Of a DNA stretch of 64,000 nt, positions 32,125 through 40,014 are shown in pieces. This DNA is from JBDSSS01 sp963764195 (GTDB taxonomy: Bacteria > Actinomycetota > Actinomycetes > Actinomycetales > Dermatophilaceae), in assembly GCA_963764195.1 (NCBI GenBank), contig CAVXRG010000003.1, positions 434,001 to 498,000 of the forward strand, read 5' to 3'. Position 1 is the first letter of the stretch, and each line of letters starts with the position of its first letter. A program made the position numbers and the translations under genes. The notes under the pieces are model-generated. The model saw nothing but the letters and a program-made list of their open reading frames with translations. It had not been told where the DNA came from and made no database searches.

Positions 32125-33153
32125 ATGCAATCAGACCTGCGGATCGGGGTCGTCGGCCTCGGACTGATGGGGACCGACCACGCCGAGCGCCTCGTCACGC
32201 GGGTGTCCGGGGCACGGCTCGTTGCGGTCTCCGACCCCGACGCGGCCCGGGCGGCGGCCCTCACCGAGCGCTTCGAGGGCGTTCGGAGCATCGCCGACCC
32301 GCTCGACCTCGTGGCGGACGACGCCGTGGATGCCGTGCTCATCGCCTCTCCCGGTTTCGCGCACGAGGAGCAGGTGCTCGCCTGCGTCGAGCACGGGAAA
32401 CCCGTCCTCTGTGAGAAGCCGCTGACGATGGACGCCGCCTCGGCGCTCCGGGTGGTCGAGGCGGAGCGGGCAGGTGGCCACCCGCTGGTGCAGGTCGGCT
32501 TCATGCGCCGCTTCGACCCCGAGTACGCCGACCTCAAGGCGGCGCTCGACAGCGGGGCCTTGGGCCGGACGCTGCTCGTGCACAACGTCCACCGCAACCG
32601 GTCGGCCGGGCCGGACTTCCGCTCGGAGATGATCGTGCGCGACTCGCTCGTCCATGAGGTCGACGTGTGCCGCTGGCTCTTCGGCGAGGAGATCTCGGAC
32701 GTGACGATTCTCGCGCCGAGACCGACCTCGCACGCGCCCGAGGGCACGCTCGACCCGCAGGTGGCCGTCTTCCGGATGGCGGGCGGCGGGATGGCGACCA
32801 CCGAGGTCTTCGTCAACAGCCAGATCGGCTACGAGGTGCGCTGCGAGGCCGTGGGGGAGCGCGGCAACGCGACGATCGGACTGGGTCAGTCGCTCTTGCT
32901 GCGGCAGTCAGGTCGCTACGGCGGCGTGGTCCCTGATGACTTCCGGGCGCGCTTCGAGCGGGCCTATGACATCGAGGTCCAGGCATGGGTCGACGCATCC
33001 CGCCGAGGTGAGGTCGTCGGGCCCACCGCGTGGGACGGGTATGCCGCCGTCTGCGTGTGCGACGCCGGTCTCGCCTCGCTGCGGACGGGCACCGCGGTCG
33101 CGGTCGAGATGGCTCCTCGACCCCGGCCCCCGGGCGTACCGTCGAGGCCATGA
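32125..33153 (+). CDS. Gfo/Idh/MocA-family oxidoreductase, second inositol dehydrogenase-like
   Basis: 342 aa. The nucleotide-binding start is RIGVVGLGLMGTDHAERL; catalytic Lys lies in VLCEKPLTM; QVGFMRRFDPEYADLK and SLVHEVDVCRWLFGEE match inositol/scyllo-inositol dehydrogenases. It follows iolD by four bases and ends the operon. It may extend the pathway to another inositol isomer such as scyllo- or D-chiro-inositol; this is inferred from family and position. Its stop overlaps the ATG of the F420-type gene, which has its own -10 box. Confidence 0.87.
   Translation: MQSDLRIGVVGLGLMGTDHAERLVTRVSGARLVAVSDPDAARAAALTERFEGVRSIADPLDLVADDAVDAVLIASPGFAHEEQVLACVEHGKPVLCEKPLTMDAASALRVVEAERAGGHPLVQVGFMRRFDPEYADLKAALDSGALGRTLLVHNVHRNRSAGPDFRSEMIVRDSLVHEVDVCRWLFGEEISDVTILAPRPTSHAPEGTLDPQVAVFRMAGGGMATTEVFVNSQIGYEVRCEAVGERGNATIGLGQSLLLRQSGRYGGVVPDDFRARFERAYDIEVQAWVDASRRGEVVGPTAWDGYAAVCVCDAGLASLRTGTAVAVEMAPRPRPPGVPSRP
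33137..33142 (+). promoter_or_regulatory. -10 box of a leaderless promoter (TACCGT)
   Basis: TACCGT inside the last codons of the preceding gene, seven bases before the ATG at 33150. It would let the F420-type gene be expressed apart from the iol operon. Confidence 0.5.
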
Positions 33154-33554
33154 GTGACTGGAACGACAAGGTCATCGCGGAGTTCCGCGAGAACGGTGGA
33201 CGGGTCGGCGGGAACTTCGAGGGTGCGCCGCTGCTGCTCCTGCACAGCACCGGAGCGAAGTCGGGGCAGGAGCGGGTCAGCCCGATGATGTACCAGTCCG
33301 TCGGGGACGACTGGGCGGTCTTCGCCTCGTACGCGGGACTCGACGTCAACCCCGCGTGGTACCACAACCTCAAGGCCAACCCCGCGGCCTCGATCGAGGT
33401 CGGCGAGGAGTCGGTCGACGTCGAGGCCCGCGAGCTGTCGCCCGAGGAGCGCGAACCGGTCTGGGCGGAGCAGAAGCGGCGCTATCCCGGGTTCGCGGAC
33501 TATGAGCAGAAGACCGACCGGGTGATCCCGGTGCTTCTGCTCACCCGACGCTGA
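33150..33554 (+). CDS. Deazaflavin (F420)-dependent nitroreductase-family protein
   Basis: 134 aa. Belongs to the Ddn/DUF385 split-barrel family that binds F420. The signature parts are VIAEFRENGGRVGGNFEGAPLLLLHSTGAKSG (cited in part), RVSPMMYQSVGDDWAVFASYAG and NPAWYHNLKANPAASIEVG, which form the F420 site. Full length and soluble. The reaction is unknown; family members reduce quinones and nitro compounds. It begins on the stop of the previous gene and ends just before convergent genes. Confidence 0.9.
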   Translation: MSDWNDKVIAEFRENGGRVGGNFEGAPLLLLHSTGAKSGQERVSPMMYQSVGDDWAVFASYAGLDVNPAWYHNLKANPAASIEVGEESVDVEARELSPEEREPVWAEQKRRYPGFADYEQKTDRVIPVLLLTRR

Positions 33555-33579
33555 CCCTCTGGGGTCGCCCGCCCGGAGC

Positions 33580-34443
33580 TCAGCGATGCTCGATCGCGTC
33601 GGCGGCGGCGAGCGTGACGAGGGCGGCCATCTCGTCGGGGTGGGTCCAGAGGTTGTTGTGCGACCCACCGAGCTGGGAGGTCCGGGTCCTCGGGGAGCGC
33701 ACCGCGGCCGTGGCCAGGTCGTCGACCCAGTCGACCGGCGCGAAGGCGTCGCGGCGGCCGGAGGTGACGGTGAGGGGCGCGGTCAGTGCGGCCACCCGGC
33801 GCTCGGGGACGTCGTGCAGGCCGGACTGGAGCATGGCCAGGATGCCGGTGCGCCCGCGCCACAGCTCGCGGGCGTGGAGCTGGTCGGGGCGGTCGTCACG
33901 GTAGGCGAACGGTGTGGCGGCGAACAGGCGGTGGAGGCGCCGCTGCGCCGGGGCGAAAGTCGGACCGGCGAGGACGACCGCCAGGCCGGGTCGCCCGTCG
34001 AGGCAGAGCGCCGCGGTGAGGGCGGCCTGCGACCCCGTCGAGTGCCCGAGCAGCACGAGCGGTCGGGTGCCCGCCTCCGAGGTGATCCAGTGCGCTGCGG
34101 CGAGGCCGATGGCGTTGATGTCCGGCCGGGCCGCGCGGGGCAGGTCCGAGGCGAACCCGGGCACGTCGAGAACGACGGCGTCGAGGCCCGACCTCGCCAC
34201 GGCGACGACGGTCGGCAGCGTGTAGTAGGGCAGCCCGAGCCCGGGGACGATGACGAGGAGCGGTCGTTCCGAGGCGACGGTGACCGGATCCGCTGCGGAC
34301 GTGTGGAGCGACCGGACCAGCCGGGTGCCGACGTGGGACACCCGTTCGGAGACGAACTCCGCCGCCTCCTTGCCCTCCGCAGCTGCTGCCATGACCGAGA
34401 GCCTGCCATCGGCGATCCACCCCGCCGACGGGGGGCCGGCCAT
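33580..34443 (-). CDS. Alpha/beta hydrolase
   Basis: 287 aa. An alpha/beta hydrolase fold: PLLVIVPGLGLPYYTLP is the oxyanion strand, LVLLGHSTGSQAAL is the nucleophile elbow with Ser in GHSTG, TSGRRDAFAP carries the Asp region, and QLGGSHNNLWTHPDEM supplies the His. ATG at 34443 is used; an in-frame ATG at 34392 would remove 17 variable residues and is possible. The substrate is unknown. It lies 34 bases downstream of the SCO6745-type gene in the same direction. Confidence 0.82.
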   Translation of the reverse strand: MAGPPSAGWIADGRLSVMAAAAEGKEAAEFVSERVSHVGTRLVRSLHTSAADPVTVASERPLLVIVPGLGLPYYTLPTVVAVARSGLDAVVLDVPGFASDLPRAARPDINAIGLAAAHWITSEAGTRPLVLLGHSTGSQAALTAALCLDGRPGLAVVLAGPTFAPAQRRLHRLFAATPFAYRDDRPDQLHARELWRGRTGILAMLQSGLHDVPERRVAALTAPLTVTSGRRDAFAPVDWVDDLATAAVRSPRTRTSQLGGSHNNLWTHPDEMAALVTLAAADAIEHR

Positions 34444-34477
34444 TGGTCGTCGGATGTCCTTCGGCTCCGAGGACCGC

Positions 34478-35329
34478 TCAGCCGCGGGAGCTGACCCACT
34501 CGGGCAGCACGCCGCTGGCCAGGGCGGCCTCACGCAGCGGCGTGGCCAGCTCGATGGCGCGCGCGGTCCCCTCCGGGCCGAGGTGGGCCCAGCCCTCGAG
34601 GGCGAGCCGGTCGGTCTGCTTCTCGACGTCCTTGCGGAAGGAGACCCCCTCGGCGGTGAGGCCCTCGGCGTCGACGAGTCCGCGGTCGGTGAGGCGGGCC
34701 GTCGCGGCGGCCCACTCCTCGCCGGTCCACCCCCGGCTGGCCTTGAGGAAGGCGGTGTTGTGGGCGAAGAGCCCGCCGAGCACGAGGGACTCGACCGGGT
34801 CGAGCCCGGACCGAAGCAGGACGGCCACGTGCCCGTCGCCGCGGTGCTCCCGGATGAGGGTGCTCGAGTGCCAGAGGTCGAGCTGGGGCTCGCCCGGCCA
34901 CGCGAGCCCGGCGTGAGCGGCATACAACGGGCGGCCGTGGGCGGTCAGGCCCTCGCAGACGGTGCGGGTCAGCGCGAGCAGCTCGGTCACGTCGGTGTCG
35001 CCGAGGACCTTCGTCAGGACCGTGCGCATCCCGTCGCGTCGGGCTGCCTGCACCGCGTCGGGGGAGGCGACCTCCCACGAGGACGGGAGGGCCTTCGCGT
35101 GCAGCCAGGGGGCGAAGACATAGAAGGTCGCGATGGGCACCTCGGGGCCGACCGCCCCGAAGGCAGCCGATCGGGCGGCGAAGTAGGCGAGGTTCCGGCG
35201 CAGCCCGAGGTCGGTGTAGGCGGCCATCACGTCCTGCGCGAAGTAGCCGAGGACGTGGACCGACTCGAGGGCCCCCCACGCCCGTCGGGACGCGCGGACG
35301 AGCTGGGCCTCATCGGTGAGTGGTGCCAT
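34478..35329 (-). CDS. SCO6745-family protein
   Basis: 283 aa. Matches the actinobacterial SCO6745 family: SRRAWGALESVHVLGYFAQDV near the N-terminus, GLRRNLAYFAARSAAFGAVGPEVPIATFYVF, and LTDRGLVDAEGLTAEGVSFRKDVE, which resembles a winged helix in the C-terminal third. Regulator-like, but function is not established. ATG at 35329 is fixed by a minus-strand TAGGGT box six bases upstream. It is divergent from the iron importer. Confidence 0.8.
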   Translation of the reverse strand: MAPLTDEAQLVRASRRAWGALESVHVLGYFAQDVMAAYTDLGLRRNLAYFAARSAAFGAVGPEVPIATFYVFAPWLHAKALPSSWEVASPDAVQAARRDGMRTVLTKVLGDTDVTELLALTRTVCEGLTAHGRPLYAAHAGLAWPGEPQLDLWHSSTLIREHRGDGHVAVLLRSGLDPVESLVLGGLFAHNTAFLKASRGWTGEEWAAATARLTDRGLVDAEGLTAEGVSFRKDVEKQTDRLALEGWAHLGPEGTARAIELATPLREAALASGVLPEWVSSRG

Positions 35330-35335
35330 GGCTGG

Positions 35336-35341
35336 ACCCTA
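35336..35341 (-). promoter_or_regulatory. -10 box of a leaderless promoter (TAGGGT)
   Basis: TAGGGT on the minus strand, six bases before the ATG at 35329. Confidence 0.55.
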
Positions 35342-35386
35342 CGCGAGTGAGGTGGGTCTCACTGGGTGATCACGATGGGGCCACGG

Positions 35387-35405
35387 TAAGGATAGCCTTA
35401 CCTAT
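35387..35405 (+). promoter_or_regulatory. IdeR/DtxR-type iron box
   Basis: TAAGGATAGCCTTACCTAT matches the DtxR/IdeR consensus TTAGGTTAGCCTAACCTAA at 15 of 19 positions, and the core GGTAAGG-ATAG-CCTTACC (35385-35402) is a perfect dyad. It lies 74 bases upstream of the binding-protein start and overlaps the -35 position of the TACAGT box. Confidence 0.8.
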
Positions 35406-35409
35406 GGCT

Positions 35410-35415
35410 TACAGT
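35410..35415 (+). promoter_or_regulatory. -10 box (TACAGT) of the iron importer operon
   Basis: TACAGT five bases after the iron box; the message would carry a leader of about 60 bases ending in GGAGAG before the ATG at 35479. Confidence 0.45.
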
Positions 35416-35478
35416 GGTGACCTCACGTTCCGGTCACACCGGAGCGACGCCCCCGTCGACCCAGGAGAGTCCCTCCCC

Positions 35479-36519
35479 ATGAAGTTCCGTCCCCGGCCCC
35501 TCGCCGGCATCGCCCTGCTCACCGCGGCCACCCTCGGCCTCGCCGCCTGCGGCTCGAGCTCCGGCTCGGCGTCGGGAGCCACCGGCGCGGCGGGTGAGCT
35601 GACCGTCTACAACGCGCAGCACGAGAGCCTCACGCAGGAGTGGCTCGACGGCTTCACCAAGCAGACCGGGATCAAGGTCACGGTGCGCAACGGCTCCGAC
35701 ACCGAGCTGTCCAACCAGCTCATCCAGGAGGGCGGCGCCTCGCCCGCCGACGTCTTCCTCACCGAGAACAGCCCCGCGATGACGCAGGTGGAGAACGCCG
35801 GCCTCTTCGCCGACGTCGACCAGGCCACGCTCGACCAGGTGCCTGCCACCTACCGCCCGTCCACCAACAAGTGGACCGGGATCGCCGCCCGCGCAACGGT
35901 GCTCGTCTACGACAAGACGAAGCTCTCCCCCAGCCAGCTCCCCGCGTCAATGCTCGACCTGGCGAAGCCGGAGTGGAAGGGCCGCTGGGCCGCCTCGCCG
36001 TCCGGTGCCGACTTCCAGGCCATCGTCTCGGCCCTCTACGAGCTCAAGGGCGAGGCCGCCACGACGTCCTGGCTCGAGGGGATGAAGACCAACGCCGAGG
36101 CCTTCAAGGGCAACAGCACCGCGATGAAGGCGGTCAACTCCGGCGAGGTCGGGGCCGCGCTGATCTACCACTACTACTACTTCGGCGACCAGGCCAAGAC
36201 CGGTGAGAACAGCGGCAACATCGGCCTGCACTACTTCAAGAACGAGGACCCCGGCGCCTTCGTCTCCGTCTCCGGCGGCGGGGTGTTGAAGTCCTCGAAG
36301 CACTCCGCCGAGGCCCAGTCGCTGCTCACCTACATCACCGGCAAGGCGGGCCAGGAGGTCCTCGAGAAGGGCACCTCCTTCGAGTACCCCGTCGGCTCGG
36401 ACGTCGCGGCCAACCCGGCGCTGACCCCCCTCGCCGACCTCCAGGCCCCGACCGTGGACCCGGCCAAGCTCAACTCCGCAAAGGTCACCGAGCTGATGAC
36501 CCAGGCGGGTCTGCTGTAG
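35479..36519 (+). CDS. Ferric-iron ABC transporter substrate-binding lipoprotein
   Basis: 346 aa. A lipobox at residues about 15-21 (GLAAC, Cys about 21) predicts a lipoprotein. The mature part is a type 2 periplasmic-binding-protein fold of the FbpA/transferrin-like group: LTVYNAQHESLTQEWLDGF, DVFLTENSPAMTQVENAGLF and GAALIYHYYYFGDQ, whose Tyr run is where Fe3+ ligands lie in FbpA. ATG follows GGAGAG by about eight bases. With the next two genes it forms a complete importer, and the upstream iron box predicts repression by iron-loaded IdeR/DtxR. Confidence 0.92.
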   Translation: MKFRPRPLAGIALLTAATLGLAACGSSSGSASGATGAAGELTVYNAQHESLTQEWLDGFTKQTGIKVTVRNGSDTELSNQLIQEGGASPADVFLTENSPAMTQVENAGLFADVDQATLDQVPATYRPSTNKWTGIAARATVLVYDKTKLSPSQLPASMLDLAKPEWKGRWAASPSGADFQAIVSALYELKGEAATTSWLEGMKTNAEAFKGNSTAMKAVNSGEVGAALIYHYYYFGDQAKTGENSGNIGLHYFKNEDPGAFVSVSGGGVLKSSKHSAEAQSLLTYITGKAGQEVLEKGTSFEYPVGSDVAANPALTPLADLQAPTVDPAKLNSAKVTELMTQAGLL

Positions 36520-36526
36520 TTCTCCG

Positions 36527-38125
36527 GTGAGCACCGACCTGCAGACCCCCGCCGTGGCCACGCCCGCGGCGATGCCCCCGGTGGGCCGTGGCACCCGCCC
36601 CGGCCCGCCGCGGCGCGTGCCCGTGCTGGCGATCCTCGCCGTGCTCATCGCCGTGTTCTCGCTGATGCCGCTCGGCTACGTCGTCGTCATGACGGTCACG
36701 ACGGGGTGGGACACGGCGGTCGCGCTGATCTTCCGCAGCAAGGTCGCCGAGCTGCTCGTCAACACGGTCCTGCTCATGGTCGTGTCGGTGCCGCTCTGTG
36801 TCGTGCTCGGGGTCGGCGGCGCGTGGCTCGTCGAGCGGACCCGGCTGCGCGGGCGCCGGTGGTGGGCCCTGGCGCTCGCGGCGCCGCTCGCGATCCCGGC
36901 CTTCGTCAACAGCTACGGCTGGGTGTCCGCGGTGCCGTCGCTCGCCGGGCTCTGGTCCGGCGTGCTCATCGCCGTGCTGTCCTACTTCCCGCTCGTCTAC
37001 ATCCCCGTCGCCGCGACGCTGAGCCGCCTCGACCCGGCCCTCGAGGAGTCGGCGGCGTCGCTCGGCCTCGGGCCGTGGGCCGTCTTCCGCCGGACCGTGC
37101 TGCCCCAGCTGCGCCTCGCGATGACGGGCGGGGCGCTCCTCGTCGGCCTGCACCTGCTCTCCGAGTACGGCGCCTTCGCGATGATCCGCTTCGACACCTT
37201 CACGACGGCGATCATGGTGCAGTTCCAGTCGACCTTCAGCGGCCCGGCGGGCAACATGCTCGCCAGCGTGCTCGTCGTGCTCTGCCTGCTCCTGCTGCTC
37301 GCCGAGGTCCGCAGCCGGGGGAGCGCTCGCTACGCGCGTGTCGGGTCGGGTGGACAGGCGGCCCCGGGACGTATGCCGCTGGGCCGCCTCCAGGTCCCGG
37401 CGCAGCTCGCGCTCCTGCTCCTCGTCGTGCTCGCCGTGGGGGTGCCGATGTGGTTCGTGCTCCGCTGGATCGTGCTCGGGGGCTCCGCGATCTGGGTGCC
37501 CGACGAGCTCGGGCCGGCGCTCGCGCAGACGCTGCTCTACGGCATCGGGGGTGCGGTGGTGACGACCGTCGTGGCCTTCCCGATGGCCTTCCTCGCCGTG
37601 CGCCGGCCGAGCTGGTTCAGCCGGTCGCTCGAGCTGTCCAACTACGTCACGAGCTCGATGCCCGGGATCGTCGTCGGCCTCGCCTTCGTCACCGTGAGCA
37701 TCCGGCTCTTCCCGGGCATCTACCAGACCGCGGTGGTGCTCGTCGCCGCTTACGTCCTGCTCTACCTGCCGCGGGCCCTGGTCAGCCTCCGGGCGGGGCT
37801 GTCGCAGGCGCCCCGGGAGCTCGAGGAGGCTGCGCAGGCGCTCGGCGCCTCGCCGCTGCGCGCGTTCGTCCGGGTCACGCTGCGCCTCACCGCCCCGGCG
37901 GCCGCGGCCGGGGGCGCCCTCGTCTTCCTCGCCATCGTCAACGAGCTCACGGCGACCCTGCTGCTCTCGCCCAACGGCACCCGGACGCTCGCGACCCAGT
38001 TCTGGGCCAAGAGCAGCGAGATCGACTACGCCGGGGCCGCGCCCTACGCTCTGCTCATGGTCCTGCTGTCCGCCCCGATGACCTACCTGCTCTTTCAGCA
38101 GTCGAAGAAGGTGGCGGGCCAGTGA
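36527..38125 (+). CDS. Ferric-iron ABC transporter permease (fused two-half type)
   Basis: 532 aa. Two homologous permease halves of about six membrane segments each, as in FbpB. Each half carries a coupling-loop EAA motif: LDPALEESAASLGLGPWAVFRRTVLP and APRELEEAAQALGASPLRAFVRVTL (cited in part), which contact the ATPase. Hydrophobic segments begin at residue 32. GTG start is seven bases after the binding-protein stop; its stop overlaps the GTG of the ATPase (GTGA). Pathway order is binding protein, permease, ATPase. Confidence 0.93.
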   Translation: MSTDLQTPAVATPAAMPPVGRGTRPGPPRRVPVLAILAVLIAVFSLMPLGYVVVMTVTTGWDTAVALIFRSKVAELLVNTVLLMVVSVPLCVVLGVGGAWLVERTRLRGRRWWALALAAPLAIPAFVNSYGWVSAVPSLAGLWSGVLIAVLSYFPLVYIPVAATLSRLDPALEESAASLGLGPWAVFRRTVLPQLRLAMTGGALLVGLHLLSEYGAFAMIRFDTFTTAIMVQFQSTFSGPAGNMLASVLVVLCLLLLLAEVRSRGSARYARVGSGGQAAPGRMPLGRLQVPAQLALLLLVVLAVGVPMWFVLRWIVLGGSAIWVPDELGPALAQTLLYGIGGAVVTTVVAFPMAFLAVRRPSWFSRSLELSNYVTSSMPGIVVGLAFVTVSIRLFPGIYQTAVVLVAAYVLLYLPRALVSLRAGLSQAPRELEEAAQALGASPLRAFVRVTLRLTAPAAAAGGALVFLAIVNELTATLLLSPNGTRTLATQFWAKSSEIDYAGAAPYALLMVLLSAPMTYLLFQQSKKVAGQ

Positions 38126-39267
38126 CGGACCAGACCGCCGACCAGCCAGGGCGGCTCGACTACCGGGCCGAGGACGCGCCCGGCCGGCTCGTCGTCGACG
38201 GGCTGGCCAAGGCGTTCGGGACCCAGGCGGTGCTCCGCGGAGTGACCCTGTCGGTCGACCCGGGCAGCACGACGGCGATCGTCGGCCCGTCCGGTTCGGG
38301 CAAGACGACGCTGCTGCGGCTCATCGCCGGTTTCGAGCGACCCGATGCCGGGAGCGTCACCCTCGGTGGCCGGGTGCTCGCCGGTGCCGGCGAGTGGGTC
38401 CCGGCGCACCACCGCGCCGTCGGCTACGTCGCGCAGGACGGCGCGCTCTTCCCCCACCTCTCGGTCGGGCAGAACGTCGCCTTCGGGATCGACCGGGGCT
38501 CCCTGCCTGGCGGCCGCCGCGCCCTCGAGGGCCGGGTCGCCGAGCTGCTCGACATGGTCTCGCTCGACCGCGCACTCGCCGCCCGCCGCCCGCACGAGAT
38601 CTCCGGTGGCCAGCAGCAGCGGGTCGCGCTGGCCCGGGCGCTCGCCCGCGAGCCGCAGCTGATGCTCCTCGACGAGTCCTTCTCCGCCCTCGACGCGGGG
38701 CTTCGGGCTGCGACCCGCCACACCGTCTCGGCCGTGCTGCGCGACGCCGGCATCACCACGGTGCTCGTCACCCACGACCAGGCCGAGGCGCTCTCCTTCG
38801 CCGACCAGGTCGCCGTGCTGCGCGACGGGACTCTCGCCCAGGTCGACACGCCGCTCACCGTCTACTCCCGTCCCGTCGACCGCGCGACCGCGGAGTTCCT
38901 CGGCGACGCCGTGCTGCTCGACGCCTGGGTCGACGGGACGACGGCGACCTGCTCGCTCGGCGCCGTCCCCCTCGCACCGACCCCGCACCGCGGCCGGGTC
39001 CAGCTGATGCTGCGTCCGGAGCAGATCCGCGTCGACGAGGACGGACCGATCCTCGGCGTCGTCGTCGACACCGACTACTTCGGTCCCGAGAGCACGGTGC
39101 GCCTCGTGCTCACGTCCGACCGCGAGCCCGGTTGCGAGACCTCGGCGCTCGCCCGCGACGGCGGCCAGATCATCAGCATCCGCCACTCCAACGCGGTGAT
39201 CGCCGCCCCCGGCACCGAGATGCGGCTGCGCATCGAGGGCCAGGCGATCGCCTTCCCGCTCGACTGA
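38122..39267 (+). CDS. Ferric-iron ABC transporter ATP-binding protein
   Basis: 381 aa. Walker A GPSGSGKTT, Q-loop VAQDGALFPHLSV, signature EISGGQQQRVALARAL, Walker B LMLLDESFSALD and the switch His of LVTHDQAEAL are all intact. Residues after about 260 form a TOBE-like regulatory domain (VQLMLRPEQIRVDEDG, YFGPESTVRLVL). This layout matches FbpC/PotA-type ATPases. The start GTG overlaps the permease stop by four bases. It is the last gene of the importer and is convergent with TauE seven bases away. Confidence 0.94.
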   Translation: MTDQTADQPGRLDYRAEDAPGRLVVDGLAKAFGTQAVLRGVTLSVDPGSTTAIVGPSGSGKTTLLRLIAGFERPDAGSVTLGGRVLAGAGEWVPAHHRAVGYVAQDGALFPHLSVGQNVAFGIDRGSLPGGRRALEGRVAELLDMVSLDRALAARRPHEISGGQQQRVALARALAREPQLMLLDESFSALDAGLRAATRHTVSAVLRDAGITTVLVTHDQAEALSFADQVAVLRDGTLAQVDTPLTVYSRPVDRATAEFLGDAVLLDAWVDGTTATCSLGAVPLAPTPHRGRVQLMLRPEQIRVDEDGPILGVVVDTDYFGPESTVRLVLTSDREPGCETSALARDGGQIISIRHSNAVIAAPGTEMRLRIEGQAIAFPLD

Positions 39268-39273
39268 CGTCGC

Positions 39274-40014
39274 TCAGCGCACGAGCAGGGCGAGGGCGGA
39301 CACCGCCGTCGCGGCGAGGACCGCGTCGTCGAAGCGGCGCTGGCTGAGCCGACGGGCCAGGTGGATGCCGAGCCAGGCCCCGAGCAGGACGAGGGGGGCC
39401 AGGGCCAGGGCGGCGAGCACGGTCGGGGCCGTGAAGAGCCCGAGCGCGGCGCTGAAGGGCAGCTTGCAGAGGTTGACGCCGAGGAAGAAGATCGCCGACG
39501 TGCCGAGGAAGCGGGCCTTCTCCACCCCCTGCGCGACGAGGTAGAGCGTCATCACGGGCCCAGCGGCATTCGCCGTCATCGTCGTGAAGCCCGCCGCGAG
39601 CCCGGTGCCCACCGCCGCGGCCCGGGACGAACCCACCGACTCCAGGCTCGGTGCGCGCCAGCGCAGTCCGAGCTGGACGATGGCGAGGACGAGCAGCAAG
39701 GCGCCGATCGAGCGGCGGAGCGCGTCGTCGTCGACGACCCGGAGGAAGATCGCGCCCAGAGCCAGGCCGGGCAGGACGGCGGGGATGAGCCGTCGCAGCA
39801 GCCGCCAGTCGGCGCCGGTGTGGTAGCGCCGGACGGCGACCACGTCACCGGTGATGAGCAGCAGCAGGATCGCCGCCGTCGACTCCCTCGTCGGCATGAC
39901 GCTGGCGAAGATCGCGACGGCGATCGAGCCCAGCCCACCGATCGCCGTCTTGGCGACCCCGACGAGCAGGGCCGCCACCCCCAGCAGGAGGGCGACGCCG
40001 ACCGTCAGGGTCAC
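39274..40014 (-). CDS. TauE/SafE-family membrane transporter
   Basis: 246 aa with about seven or eight hydrophobic segments. TauE/SafE marks are the two internally repeated halves, each with a small-residue loop: VGVAKTAIGGLGSIAVAI near the N-terminus and GFTTMTANAAGPVMTLYLVAQG in the middle. Family members export sulfite, sulfoacetate or other organic anions. GTG at 40014 overlaps the RNase J stop by four bases, an unusual partner. No sulfur genes are nearby, so the substrate is open. Confidence 0.86.
   Translation of the reverse strand: MTLTVGVALLLGVAALLVGVAKTAIGGLGSIAVAIFASVMPTRESTAAILLLLITGDVVAVRRYHTGADWRLLRRLIPAVLPGLALGAIFLRVVDDDALRRSIGALLLVLAIVQLGLRWRAPSLESVGSSRAAAVGTGLAAGFTTMTANAAGPVMTLYLVAQGVEKARFLGTSAIFFLGVNLCKLPFSAALGLFTAPTVLAALALAPLVLLGAWLGIHLARRLSQRRFDDAVLAATAVSALALLVR

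Noticed and set aside
36706..37900. Long open frame lying in another frame through the iron permease gene
   Set aside because: Arg/Ala/Pro-rich shadow of the permease; only its last third, in frame with the ATPase, is real.
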